Source: Aliagarivorans taiwanensis DSM 22990
Lineage (GTDB): Bacteria > Pseudomonadota > Gammaproteobacteria > Enterobacterales > Celerinatantimonadaceae
DNA length: 64,000 nucleotides
NCBI RefSeq assembly: GCF_000429505.1
Contig: NZ_AUBZ01000026.1
Location: forward strand, 1 to 64,000
Direction of reading: 5' to 3'
Of this stretch, positions 10,112 to 19,607 are shown in pieces. Within the stretch, counting starts at the first letter, position 1; every line of letters starts with the position of its first letter. The position numbers and the translations under genes were made by a program. Below the pieces are notes generated by a model. It had not been told where the DNA came from, searched no databases, and saw only the letters and a list, made by a program, of their open reading frames with translations.

Positions 10112-12196
10112 TCAGTCCTCATGATCATCAAACAGCTCATCAATGAAATCAGGGTAAGTGCAGTCATCTTCCTGCTCGGCTCTTAGAGGTGTGACAGGGG
10201 CTTTAACCTGGCTTGTGTTGGTAGGGCTATACGCTGCGCCTTGCCGCTCTTGCTGCTTCTCCTGCTCCCGATTGCTTCTGATGGTAGCAATTCTCTCAGC
10301 TTTAGTGAGCCCTTGGTGGTTAGGCTTGTTAGCAACGGCTTGCTTGATTTTCTGCTGCACAAAGCTCTCATGATCGCGGCGCTGCTTATCATCAACCAAC
10401 AGCTGCTTAGCCATTGATGATTTTTGCTTGGCTTGCTGCCGCCATACATCCCAGAATGAACACCCTTGATACTCACGCGAATGGTCAGAGAGCTTACATA
10501 CCCAATGTTCGAGCGAGCCGTTTTTAGTAAATAGATAGATATGATCGGCGGAGTTCGGGTCATATGCCGCAAGTAAACTTTCTGGGCGTTTGACTGACGA
10601 ATCACGATGTAACCAGCCGCTCTCAAGCATCTCGCTACAAGTGTAATAAAGCCCGAATGCACATACACCCAGCTCAGATGTAGATACTTTCACTCTGGGC
10701 ATCATAGCGACTCTGAGTGCAGCCTCACTGGCTTGTCTTAACCGACCGGTGCGGTTTTGGATACCCCAGTTCCAGATGGATAAGGGCGTCATCTCCAAAT
10801 CGGTCGGCATATCTGGTGCGCGGTCGTATTTTTTGAGAACAGCAAACTGGTTGTGCATCAGTACCGAAGATACGATGATCTCAGTGAAATCTTGTACGGT
10901 GAGCGCTGCATCCAAACGGTAGTCCTTCCCACCGCGCTTTTTGACTTTCGTTCCCGTTACCACGCCCGGCGCAAAAGGCTTAAAGTCAGCCTGAACCCAC
11001 TTAAAATGCCTCTCAACTATGCCTTTAGCGGAGCCTTGATGTGGAGGCGTGTTTTCGATACGCACCGAAAAACTGCTTTCCAGCGATTCAATTTGATGGC
11101 CCAGTAGCTCACCGCGATCAGCGAGTATTGCATCGGGAAGGCCCAAGGCTGGCCATTGCTCATCAGAGATATCAAAGCCTATGGATTTACAGTAATCCAC
11201 TTTACTGGTCATCGAGTTCACAAGCGCTTGCATAGCGACCGCATAAGAAGGGTTTTCAAAACCAATGTATACCCCGGTAATTAGCCGAGAGAACACATCG
11301 ACAACCGCATAAACCGTTGGTCTTCCCACAATGGCAGACTTGTCGCGAGTTGATACCAGGTAGATATCGGCGATTGTTGCATCGATCTCATAGCGGCTTC
11401 CAGGACCCATCGCTTGGGTGGTTGCGGTGGATGTTAAAGGCCGAACATCGTTGCGGTAGTTGTTCTTATTGTTACGCTTTTGCAGTTTCTCAATAGTTGA
11501 GTACTCACGCTTATAGAAGTGCTTCATCTGCCAAATTGAGGGGATCTCCTCTTCGGGCACATGTGGATTATGAGTCGTGTATATGCTCTGAAAACGCCGG
11601 TAAGCATAGGGAACTGATGCGTTTCTCTCTTTAAGTAAGTACTTGTCGATGGCTATCCGAAACAACCGCTCAACGCTTGCATCCATATTTGCGCCAATAC
11701 CCGGTTTGTATACCCGTGGCCGGCCTAGTTTTTTGTCCTTGGCGTGTCGCTTCTTCCCTTTAGCTCCCGAGTTATGGTAGTCGGGCAGTAAGGCATTGGG
11801 CATTTGTCCACGTTGCCAGTAACGGCGCAATAAGCGATACAACGTTTGCTTAGTGAAACCATGCTTTTGCATGGCTTCACCAATCAAGCGCCCACGGATC
11901 CGACGGTCATAGTATTCAGGGTGGCTAACAATGGACGAGATAACAGCCATGTTTTTATCGCGTTTGAGCTTGGCAGTGGTACCGTCTTCCGGCTGTATCA
12001 TGGCGAGTGATGCAAATGGGTCCTCACAACGAAGTAAGCGCTCCTCGTCAATTGCTTGTACCAACTCATGCTGTCGGATCAGCTCAGGGAACGCTGAAGC
12101 ATCCTCGATGCTGATCCAAATGTACTCACCAGTTAAGCAACTGAGAATGCGGTACTCATGACCGTCAAGACTGACTACCTCATTGGTTTGAAACAT
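10112..12196 (-). CDS. tnsB: Tn7-type transposase TnsB (DDE recombinase)
   Basis: 694 residues. TnsB binds the transposon ends and cuts and joins the 3' ends. The retroviral-integrase-like DDE triad is visible as D272 (YEIDATIAD), D360 (LADRGE) and E395 (GIVERHF), one residue off the Tn7 numbering. The N-terminus carries helix-turn-helix regions and a mu-type beta-barrel follows the catalytic core. The C-terminus is Lys/Gln-rich, as expected for the TnsC-contacting tail. The gene overlaps tnsA by 17 nt. Confidence 0.95.
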   Translation of the reverse strand: MFQTNEVVSLDGHEYRILSCLTGEYIWISIEDASAFPELIRQHELVQAIDEERLLRCEDPFASLAMIQPEDGTTAKLKRDKNMAVISSIVSHPEYYDRRIRGRLIGEAMQKHGFTKQTLYRLLRRYWQRGQMPNALLPDYHNSGAKGKKRHAKDKKLGRPRVYKPGIGANMDASVERLFRIAIDKYLLKERNASVPYAYRRFQSIYTTHNPHVPEEEIPSIWQMKHFYKREYSTIEKLQKRNNKNNYRNDVRPLTSTATTQAMGPGSRYEIDATIADIYLVSTRDKSAIVGRPTVYAVVDVFSRLITGVYIGFENPSYAVAMQALVNSMTSKVDYCKSIGFDISDEQWPALGLPDAILADRGELLGHQIESLESSFSVRIENTPPHQGSAKGIVERHFKWVQADFKPFAPGVVTGTKVKKRGGKDYRLDAALTVQDFTEIIVSSVLMHNQFAVLKKYDRAPDMPTDLEMTPLSIWNWGIQNRTGRLRQASEAALRVAMMPRVKVSTSELGVCAFGLYYTCSEMLESGWLHRDSSVKRPESLLAAYDPNSADHIYLFTKNGSLEHWVCKLSDHSREYQGCSFWDVWRQQAKQKSSMAKQLLVDDKQRRDHESFVQQKIKQAVANKPNHQGLTKAERIATIRSNREQEKQQERQGAAYSPTNTSQVKAPVTPLRAEQEDDCTYPDFIDELFDDHED

Positions 12197-13007
12197 TCAG
12201 TTCCTCCAACATCTTAGCAACGTTACCTACTGAAAGGTCACGCCCCTTTAGCTGTAAATAGGGCGTGAAAACATCAAACTGAAAGCAGCGTAATGCCAAC
12301 AACTGGCGCATCTCAAACAGCGACTCGCCAGGCTCTAGGGAGTAAGCCACATCCAGCTTTTTCGCAATATCGACCACTCGTAGATCTGGGTTTTCATTCA
12401 TCTGATGGGCGTAGAAACTGAGCTTATTCAGTAAGCTCTGTTGAGGCTGCGAGTTTGATTGCTCTGGATAAAGCCAAAGGATGTTACTGAAGACGACCTT
12501 GGGGATCTCTTTTTCAGTAACGATCATCCAAGGAATAGATTTTTCTTCCCAATACCGACGTTCTAGCTCGAGCTTCTCAACCGTGGCGGCATCGGCCAAA
12601 AACTTAGAGTATTTAGCCTGCAGAGCAAACTTGGGTTGTTGGGCATCGCGGGTGTTCACCAGAAAATCTGATGACATTACATTGAGTATCTGACCACTTT
12701 TAGGATGTCGAATACCAGCATCGGCAGCAAGTACCCGTGTAACTTCACGATCCAGTGGGAACTGCTCGCGAATATCTTGGGTATCACGATGCCACTCAAG
12801 CATAAGAAAGACAGCAAGCTCTAAATCGGAAAGTAGATGATGGGTGCGCTGGGTTTTGTGACCAAACGTACGATGTGAGCGCCCATCAGAGGGAACATCT
12901 CGAACGGTTATCCATGGTTTGTAGTCAGCTCCGCGCCCTTGACCCCGGCCTTGTTTAATCCAACGCCGGATCTTCGCTTCAGTGAGTTCGTACTTCCCTT
13001 TTGCCAT
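12180..13007 (-). CDS. tnsA: Tn7-type endonuclease TnsA
   Basis: 275 residues from the ATG at 13007. TnsA cleaves the 5' ends of the element, making cut-and-paste transposition possible. With this start the catalytic residues fall at E63 (SDLELAVF), D114 (MSSDFLV) and K132 (LQAK), the same numbers as in Tn7 TnsA, which supports the start over an in-frame TTG at 13022. GRGQGRG and REQFPL are further family matches. The gene begins about 50 nt inside the TnsB-site array, so TnsB may repress its own operon. Confidence 0.95.
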   Translation of the reverse strand: MAKGKYELTEAKIRRWIKQGRGQGRGADYKPWITVRDVPSDGRSHRTFGHKTQRTHHLLSDLELAVFLMLEWHRDTQDIREQFPLDREVTRVLAADAGIRHPKSGQILNVMSSDFLVNTRDAQQPKFALQAKYSKFLADAATVEKLELERRYWEEKSIPWMIVTEKEIPKVVFSNILWLYPEQSNSQPQQSLLNKLSFYAHQMNENPDLRVVDIAKKLDVAYSLEPGESLFEMRQLLALRCFQFDVFTPYLQLKGRDLSVGNVAKMLEELNVSNQ

Positions 13008-13059
13008 AACAAAAACCGCCAAACCATGCTCACTATTTGAGCATATGCTTGACGGCCTT

Positions 13060-13126
13060 AGTATGCAACTTTATTACTCAGTATGAATCTTTATTACTCA
13101 GTATGAGACTTTATTACTCTCCCACA
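13060..13126 (-). repeat. Right end of Tn7-like element with three TnsB-type repeats
   Basis: Three tandem 20-bp units occupy 13060-13079, 13080-13099 and 13100-13119. On the minus strand each reads GAGTAATAAAG followed by a variable 4-nt part and ATACT. They resemble TnsB sites of Tn7 (AATAAAGTCT core). The terminal TGTGGGA ends at 13126. Confidence 0.88.
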
Positions 13127-13180
13127 CCTCCTTTTTAACGACATAAAATGTTTATTCCACGGTTACCGACTTAGCCAGAT
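13127..13180. other. attTn7 target site at the 3' end of glmS
   Basis: The last glmS codons and the 25 nt beyond the stop form the conserved attachment site. TnsD is known to bind the glmS coding end and direct insertion about 25 bp downstream. The sequence here meets that geometry exactly. Confidence 0.8.
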
Positions 13181-14984
13181 TTCGCGGCTGGTCTACATCG
13201 GTACCTTTAATCAAGGCCACGTAGTAAGACAGCAGCTGCAGCGGCACGGTGTAGACGATCGGTGCGATCAGCTCGTCGACATGTGGAACACTCAGCACCC
13301 GCATGGTGTCATCACTTTCGAACTTGGCGTCTCCGTCTGCAAACACGTAAAGAATACCGCCGCGGGCACGTACCTCTTCCACGTTGGATTTAAGCTTCTC
13401 CAACAGTTCGTTATTCGGCGCCACCACGATAATCGGCATTTCGGCATCAATCAGTGCCAAGGGGCCATGCTTCAGCTCTCCTGCTGCATAGGCTTCGGCG
13501 TGGATATAGGAGATCTCTTTAAGCTTTAGTGCCCCTTCCATCGCGATGGGGTATTGGCTGCCGCGCCCAAGGAACAGGCTATGCTGCATATCGGCAAACT
13601 CTTCGGCCAGGGCTTCGATAGGCTCAGCCAAGGTTAGCGCTTGCTCTAGCTTAGCAGGCAAGCTTTGCAGTGCATGCACCAGCGCGGCTTCTTGCTCATC
13701 GTTCATCAGGTTATGGCGGCCAATTGCGCCCACCAGCATCAGCAAGCCAGCTAGCTGAACGGTAAAGGCCTTGGTTGACGCTACGCCAATCTCGGCGCCC
13801 GCTTTCATCATATAGGCCATGTCTGACTCACGCACCAGCGATGAGCCGGGCACGTTGCAGATGGTCAGGCTGGCCATGTAGCCTTGTTCTTTGGCCAGGC
13901 GCAGCGCTGCTAAGGTATCGGCGGTCTCACCGCTTTGCGAGATGGTCACCAGCAGGCTGTTGGGCAGTACCACCGACTTGCGGTAGCGAAACTCTGAAGC
14001 GATCTCCACATTGCAGCTTACGCCAGCCAGTTCTTCGAACCAGTAGCGCGCCACCATACCGGCGTGATAGCTGGTGCCACAGGCAATGATCTGTACATGT
14101 TTCACATCGCTAAGCAGCTCAACAGCGTTATCGCCAAATACATCATCCAATACTCGCCCTTGGCCCAGTCGACCATCCAAGGTGCGTTGTATGGCCAAAG
14201 GCTGCTCGTAGATCTCTTTGAGCATGTAGTGGCGGTACTGACCTTTGTCTCCGGCATCGTGGGAGGCTTTGGATTCGATGATATCGCGAACCACCGACTC
14301 GCCATTTTTATCAAAGATATTCACTTCAAAGCGGGTAACCTCAGCCACATCGCCTTCTTCTAAGAAGCTGAAGCGACGGGTTACCGGTAGCAAGGCCAGC
14401 TGATCGGAGGCAATAAAGTTTTCACCGAGTCCATAGCCAATCACCAAAGGGCTGCCAGAGCGGGCCACTACAACTTTGGAAGGATCACGCTTATCCATGA
14501 TCACTGTGCCATAGGCGCCTTCCAGCTCAGACACTGCCGATTGCACCGCGCTCAGCAGCGTTTCGTGATGCTTAATCTTATGGTCGACCAGGTGGGCGAT
14601 CACCTCGGTGTCGGTATCGGAGCTGAAGTGATAGCCCTCGGCTTTGAGCAGCTCACGCAACTCAGCGTGGTTTTCGATGATGCCGTTGTGCACCACGGCA
14701 ATCGTTTCACATGAAACATGGGGGTGGGCGTTGCGCTCGCTCGGCTCGCCATGGGTTGCCCAACGGGTATGGGCGATACCGGTGCCGCCAATGACGGGCG
14801 TCTGTGCTAAGGCATCGGCCAGCTCCTGTACCTTGCCTAAGCGGCGAACCCGCTGCAGCTGGCCATCGCCATCAATGGTTGCCACTCCGGCTGAGTCGTA
14901 GCCGCGATACTCCAGTCGGCGTAGTCCTTCTACTAAAATATCTGCGACATCACGCTGTGCAACTGCACCTACAATTCCGCACAT
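13152..14984 (-). CDS. glmS: Glutamine--fructose-6-phosphate aminotransferase (isomerizing)
   Basis: 610 residues. It makes glucosamine-6-phosphate from fructose-6-phosphate and glutamine, the first step to UDP-GlcNAc. The start is the ATG at 14984 because the N-terminal MCGIVGA must expose Cys as the glutaminase nucleophile; a TTG five codons upstream is in frame but would bury it. GAGG precedes the ATG. The GATase domain is N-terminal, followed by two SIS domains ([15 protein letters not shown]), and the protein ends KSVTVE. The gene lies 7 nt downstream of a DeoR-type regulator. A parS-like 16-mer sits inside it at 14703. Confidence 0.97.
   Translation of the reverse strand: MCGIVGAVAQRDVADILVEGLRRLEYRGYDSAGVATIDGDGQLQRVRRLGKVQELADALAQTPVIGGTGIAHTRWATHGEPSERNAHPHVSCETIAVVHNGIIENHAELRELLKAEGYHFSSDTDTEVIAHLVDHKIKHHETLLSAVQSAVSELEGAYGTVIMDKRDPSKVVVARSGSPLVIGYGLGENFIASDQLALLPVTRRFSFLEEGDVAEVTRFEVNIFDKNGESVVRDIIESKASHDAGDKGQYRHYMLKEIYEQPLAIQRTLDGRLGQGRVLDDVFGDNAVELLSDVKHVQIIACGTSYHAGMVARYWFEELAGVSCNVEIASEFRYRKSVVLPNSLLVTISQSGETADTLAALRLAKEQGYMASLTICNVPGSSLVRESDMAYMMKAGAEIGVASTKAFTVQLAGLLMLVGAIGRHNLMNDEQEAALVHALQSLPAKLEQALTLAEPIEALAEEFADMQHSLFLGRGSQYPIAMEGALKLKEISYIHAEAYAAGELKHGPLALIDAEMPIIVVAPNNELLEKLKSNVEEVRARGGILYVFADGDAKFESDDTMRVLSVPHVDELIAPIVYTVPLQLLSYYVALIKGTDVDQPRNLAKSVTVE
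14703..14718. promoter_or_regulatory. parS-like site inside glmS
   Basis: CGTTTCACATGAAACA differs from the parS form TGTTTCACGTGAAACA at the first base and one central base. It lies about 18 kb from oriC, opposite the three strong sites in recF. It is a weaker candidate for ParB binding. Confidence 0.45.
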
Positions 14985-14991
14985 AAGATCC

Positions 14992-15750
14992 TCACACAAT
15001 AATTAATTTGATACCCAGCGCTTCAATGCTCGCGCGGTCTTCGCTGGAAAGAGTTTTGTCTGTTACCAAGGTATCGATGGAGTCCCAAGGGAGCTCCAGA
15101 TTGGGAATTTTTCGCCCTACTTTGTCGGCTTCCACCATCACAATGACTTCGCGTGCCGCTTCTGCCATCACCCGGCTTAAACCAATTAACTCGTTGAAGG
15201 TAGTCGTGCCTCGATTGATATCGATGCCATCGGCACCGATAAACAGCTGATCGAAGTCATAAGCGCGTAATACCTGCTCTGCGACCTGTCCTTGGAATGC
15301 CTCGGAATGCGGGTCCCAAGTGCCGCCGGTCATCAGCAGGGTAGGCTCGTTCTCAAGCTCCCGTAAGCTATTGGCAATGTTCAAGGAGTTAGTCATCACG
15401 ATCAGCCCTTGCTTGTTGCCCAGCTCAGGCAGCATGGCGGCGGTGGTTGAGCCACTGTCGATAATCAAGCGATTGTGATCGCGGATCAGTTTGGCTGCCG
15501 CCTTGGCTATCGCCAGTTTTCGCTTTGAAACCGGCTCACCGGGCTTTTCTGCCGCCATCTCGGAGGGAAGTGGGATGGCACCTCCATAGCGACGCAACAA
15601 CAAACCACTGCTCTCGAGAGCGGCTAAATCCTTGCGGATAGTCACCTCGGAGGTTTGTAGCTCGGATGCCATTTGATCGACGCTAAGTTCACCGTGCTGC
15701 TCAAGGTATTGCATTAAAAGACGACGGCGCTGTTGGGGCGTATATTTCAT
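14992..15750 (-). CDS. DeoR/GlpR-family transcriptional regulator upstream of glmS
   Basis: 252 residues. An N-terminal DeoR helix-turn-helix (about 20-58, including [21 protein letters not shown]) is followed by a DeoR sugar-phosphate-sensing domain with IDSGSTT near 100 and GADGID near 170. It is directly upstream of glmS and probably cotranscribed, so it likely controls amino-sugar synthesis. The effector is probably a hexosamine phosphate; this is inferred from the family and the neighbour. Confidence 0.9.
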   Translation of the reverse strand: MKYTPQQRRRLLMQYLEQHGELSVDQMASELQTSEVTIRKDLAALESSGLLLRRYGGAIPLPSEMAAEKPGEPVSKRKLAIAKAAAKLIRDHNRLIIDSGSTTAAMLPELGNKQGLIVMTNSLNIANSLRELENEPTLLMTGGTWDPHSEAFQGQVAEQVLRAYDFDQLFIGADGIDINRGTTTFNELIGLSRVMAEAAREVIVMVEADKVGRKIPNLELPWDSIDTLVTDKTLSSEDRASIEALGIKLIIV

Positions 15751-15919
15751 TTCTAAACGTCCAAGGTTTCACTTCGAAAAAAGACTAATAAAAACAACGA
15801 TAACTAGCAACGTTCAAACGCAAGTAGTGGTCGATACCTGAGCGCGGATCACTTATATTTATTATTAGCTCACTAATAACTCTTTTACACTTCACTTCGC
15901 TAAGGAAAGCAACAGTGAA

Positions 15920-16735
15920 ATGCACTTCGACACTCTTTGTACTATTTTGTTTGGCTGCCCCGCATGGGCCGGTGATTTTGTGGTGGATATCGGTGGCTTC
16001 TGGGCAAAAACCGACTCTACGGTTACCAGCAAGGCACTTGATGGCAACCCGATTACCTTGGACTTCGAAGACAACCTAGCCCTTAGGGATAACCAAGTCC
16101 TGCCTTACTTATGGCTGGGTTATCGCTTCAATGAACGACACATTGTCTACCTGGACTGGAAGCTGCTACACCGCAGCGCAGCTAACGTCTCTGAAGTCGA
16201 CTTTGTTATCCCAGAACACCCAGAAAGCGGCATCACCGCTGGCTCCCGTATCGATACCCGCTTAGATATCGATGTTGCACGGCTAGGCTATGCCTATTCG
16301 TTCTATCAACGGCCCAACGCAGAGGCCGGCGTATCGCTAGGCTTGCATCTTATGTTTATCGACTTGGGATTCTCGGGCGAGCTCAGCGGCTGTGTCACTC
16401 TGCCAAGTGGTGAGAGTGAGTGCGCCAGAGTGGAATCGGGGGAGCAAAGCGTCAGTGATTCGGTGACTGCGCCCTTACCCGACATAGGCATGTGGTTTAA
16501 CTATCGGCTTTACAAGCAACTATGGCTGGATACCCATGTGCAGTGGTTCTATCTGAAAGTTGATGATATTTCGGGAAGTTTGCTGGATGTACATGCAGGG
16601 CTGAAATATACATTGACCCCTGACTGGGACATCGGCTTGGGCTACAACTACTATCGGGTCGAAATTGATTGGGATAGCACCGAGCTGCGCTATAACTACC
16701 GCGGCCCGATGCTTAATGTGCGTTACCGCTTTTAA
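15920..16735 (+). CDS. Outer-membrane beta-barrel protein, unknown role; signal-peptide frame probably broken
   Basis: 271 residues. Alternating hydrophobic strands with aromatic girdles and a C-terminal phenylalanine (LNVRYRF) mark a small outer-membrane barrel. A better start exists at GTG 15915, 8 nt after AAGGA, which encodes a proper signal peptide (KCTSTLFVLFCLAAP) but in a different frame. One base missing in the C4 run at 15958-15961 would join that signal to WAGDF in the main frame. So the gene is either frameshifted or misassembled, or it uses the poor ATG at 15920. It converges with glmU, with 2 nt between the two ends. Function unknown. Confidence 0.65.
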   Translation: MHFDTLCTILFGCPAWAGDFVVDIGGFWAKTDSTVTSKALDGNPITLDFEDNLALRDNQVLPYLWLGYRFNERHIVYLDWKLLHRSAANVSEVDFVIPEHPESGITAGSRIDTRLDIDVARLGYAYSFYQRPNAEAGVSLGLHLMFIDLGFSGELSGCVTLPSGESECARVESGEQSVSDSVTAPLPDIGMWFNYRLYKQLWLDTHVQWFYLKVDDISGSLLDVHAGLKYTLTPDWDIGLGYNYYRVEIDWDSTELRYNYRGPMLNVRYRF

Positions 16736-16737
16736 GG

Positions 16738-18102
16738 CTACTTATCGCCCTTGGTAGGGCGCTTCCAACCGCTAAGATTGCGCTGGCGGGTTCGCGAGAT
16801 TGCCAAGGTCTCTGCTTCAACATCAGAGGTAACGGTTGTTCCCGCGCCCACAGTGGCATTTTTACCCACCGTTACCGGCGCCACCAGCTGGCTGTCGCTA
16901 CCAATAAAGGCGCCGTCTTCAATCACCGTTTTGTGTTTATTGGCACCGTCGTAGTTACAGGTGATGGTGCCCGCACCAATGTTCACCTGTTGACCCACTT
17001 CTGTATCGCCCAGATAAGTCAGATGTCCGGCCTTAGAGCCCTCGCCTAACACAGCATTCTTCATCTCAACAAAGTTGCCGATATGGGCATCTTTAGCCAG
17101 CTTGGCGCCGGGGCGCAAACGCGCAAACGGGCCAGCAGAAGACAGCTCGCCCATCTCCGCCTGCTCGATAACCGAGTTGGCTTTAACCGTGGCGCCATCG
17201 GCAATGCTACAGTTGCGCAGTACACAGTTAGGCTCAATGGTTACCCCATTGCCGATGCTGACCTTGCCTTCGATGACCACATTGATGTCGATAAAGCAGT
17301 CTTTACCAATACTTAGCTCACCACGCAGATCGAAGCGGGTGGCATCGCTCAGGCTCACGCCGTCTGCCAGCAAAGCTTCCGCCTGCTGCAGTTGGTAGGC
17401 GCGCTCCAAGCGGTTGAGCTGGATACGGTCATTCACACCTTGCACCTCAACCAGTGAGGCGGGCTGCACCGTTTGCACGGTCTTTCCGTCCTGCACTGCC
17501 ATCTCAATCAGGTCAGTCACATAGTACTCACCTTGGGCATTATCGTTATTGAGTTGCGCCAACCAACGTTTAAAGTCGCGCCCTTTGGCCACCAGCACAC
17601 CGGTATTCACTTCGCAAATCGCTAGTTGCTCGGGCGAGGCATCTTTGTGCTCAACAATGGCGGTAACGCCTTGCGCATTGCGCACGATACGGCCGTAGCC
17701 AGTAGGGTCATCCAAGTTCACGGTAAGCAGTGCGATGCCGCCTTCCGGCAAGGCTTGGGTTAACTGCTCAATGGTATCTTTGGCAATCAATGGGGTATCG
17801 CCGTAGAGCATCACCACCGCTTCATCATCACCAAAGTAAGGCGCTGCTTGCTGCATGGCGTGGCCGGTACCCAGCTGCTCGGCCTGATGCACCCAGTTCA
17901 GCTCTGGCTCTGAGATCTGCGCCTTTAGCAGCTCCGCACCATGGCCATAAATCAGATGAACCGCCGAAGGAGACAGGGTCTTGGCGGTGTCGATAACATG
18001 CTGCACCATCGGCTTGTTTGCCAGCTTATGAAGAACTTTGGGTAGATCGGAGCGCATACGCGTTCCTTTGCCTGCAGCGAGAATAGCTACGCTGAAATTC
18101 AT
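16738..18102 (-). CDS. glmU: Bifunctional UDP-N-acetylglucosamine pyrophosphorylase / glucosamine-1-phosphate acetyltransferase
   Basis: 454 residues. It acetylates glucosamine-1-phosphate and couples it to UTP, giving UDP-GlcNAc for peptidoglycan and LPS. The N-terminal nucleotidyltransferase has [18 protein letters not shown] (about 8-25). The C-terminal half is a left-handed beta-helix of hexapeptide repeats ([22 protein letters not shown]). It supplies the same pathway as nearby glmS. Confidence 0.97.
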   Translation of the reverse strand: MNFSVAILAAGKGTRMRSDLPKVLHKLANKPMVQHVIDTAKTLSPSAVHLIYGHGAELLKAQISEPELNWVHQAEQLGTGHAMQQAAPYFGDDEAVVMLYGDTPLIAKDTIEQLTQALPEGGIALLTVNLDDPTGYGRIVRNAQGVTAIVEHKDASPEQLAICEVNTGVLVAKGRDFKRWLAQLNNDNAQGEYYVTDLIEMAVQDGKTVQTVQPASLVEVQGVNDRIQLNRLERAYQLQQAEALLADGVSLSDATRFDLRGELSIGKDCFIDINVVIEGKVSIGNGVTIEPNCVLRNCSIADGATVKANSVIEQAEMGELSSAGPFARLRPGAKLAKDAHIGNFVEMKNAVLGEGSKAGHLTYLGDTEVGQQVNIGAGTITCNYDGANKHKTVIEDGAFIGSDSQLVAPVTVGKNATVGAGTTVTSDVEAETLAISRTRQRNLSGWKRPTKGDK

Positions 18103-18150
18103 AGTGATTCCTATCAGATACCTTGGTGTGTCTGGCTATTACTATAAAGC

Positions 18151-19603
18151 TTAAGAAGCAGATGAAAACCGCTTCACCAAGTTTTTTGTCAGGTGATTGT
18201 GGTAATCCCACACTTCATCGAAGATGGTCATTAGCGAAGGGTTGCCATAGCGGCTTAGATTGACCGCATGAAAGCGATTCTCCGACTGCTTGATCTGCGC
18301 AATGTCGCCGAGCAAGGACTCTGGCGGTGCTGGTGCGATAAAGTCCGATAGCACCAATAAGTCGGCATTGAGGTAGCGCTGCTGCTGGAACTGCTCTATC
18401 GCGGCAGCCAGTAGTTTGTTGATGTCGGTGCCACCATGAAAGCTGTAGCTTAAAAAGCTAAGCGCCTCACGCAACCCATCCTGGCGGGTTAGCTCGTAGC
18501 AGATCAGCTCGCTGGAGAAAAGCATCACATAGCAGTCGCGCTTCTCAGCCAGCGCAATCTCCATCAAGCCGTAGGCCAAGGCCTTAGCGCAGCGCTCAGG
18601 AAAGCCCTGCATCGACCCGGAGCAATCGATGGCCAGCACAAATGGCCCTTTGGGTAGCTGTGGCGGACCAATATCGACCTTTTCGGTCGCAACCTTACTC
18701 AGGCTATGTTGCTTACCTTGTTGCTGGTAGTTGAGCAGGCGCTTGTCGACCAAGTGCTTGTAGAACACCACCTCTAACTCGGGATAGGCGAGGAACAAGA
18801 TCTCACTGGGCAGCAGCTTGGATATATCATCACTCTCGTGGATACCTACAATGTCATCGTTACAGCTCTGGCTTTGCTCTTGCTGCAGGCTAAGCTGCTC
18901 TTCACAGGCTTGCTTACTGTCGACCGGCTGCTGCTCGGATGCGCGCCGACCAATACTCTCGGCGATCTCCTGCAGACCCTTACGCTCTTTTAAAAAACGC
19001 GCCACCCGCAGCAACTGTTTGTGCTCGCGCTTGGTCAGCTTACAGGCCGCCATATCCCAAAGCCGGCCAACCTTGCGCCAATCACCTTGTTGCTGCAGCT
19101 CAGCCAGCTCTTGTAAGGTCTCTGCGCGTTGGTATAAATCCGCTAGCAACGCCTGCTTGCTTTGCTCCAGCTCGTGCATCTGCGCCTCTTTGAGTGAGAG
19201 CAACAAGGACTCAAACCAGCGATTGCAAAAGTAGCTTTGGAACATCGGACTGAGGCGCCGACGGCCATCTTCAGTGAGTTTCTTGGCTTCCAAATAAAAG
19301 GGAGAGTGCTCCGCTAAACCCTCGACGATATCATCGACATGCAGAGCAAAATCCACCGCATCCATCTCAATGGCCAACTGATACTGTTGGATCTCTTTGG
19401 CAAAGCGCTGCTCTTGAGGAACCCGGCTTAACTGCTGCTGCAGCTGACCCCGCCACTTGCTGAGCTGACCTTTCATGGCCGACTTAATGTCGGCACTGGA
19501 CTCGGCCATCATCATCAACTGCGGCTTGAGCATCACCTCGCGCACTGCTTCGTCGAGTAAGCCTGATTCTGCGAGCATCACGCCCAATTGCACACTATCG
19601 AAC
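18151..19603 (-). CDS. viaA: VWA-domain protein ViaA
   Basis: 484 residues, close to E. coli ViaA (483). The C-terminal von Willebrand A domain has the MIDAS motif DCSGSMQG at about 326-333. ViaA partners the MoxR ATPase RavA; in E. coli the pair is linked to respiratory-complex and Fe-S functions and aminoglycoside sensitivity. The start is a GTG at 19603-19605, 2 nt after the ravA stop codon, with no strong ribosome site, which points to translational coupling. Confidence 0.93.
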
Positions 19604-19607
19604 ACAA

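Larger units (their letters stand above)
1..13126. mobile_element. Tn7-like transposon (right part), inserted at attTn7 beyond glmS
   Basis: The right end is at 13126, where the minus strand begins TGTGGGA and continues into three 20-bp TnsB-type repeats. The glmS stop codon ends at 13152, leaving exactly 25 nt between stop and element, the known Tn7 attTn7 spacing; the 5 bp at 13127-13131 (cctcc) would be one copy of the target duplication. tnsA, tnsB and tnsC run inward from this end, as in Tn7. No matching left end was found, so the element extends beyond position 1. Cargo in view is the rhs gene, its small partner and three small secreted proteins. tnsD and tnsE are not in the visible part. 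Confidence 0.9.
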
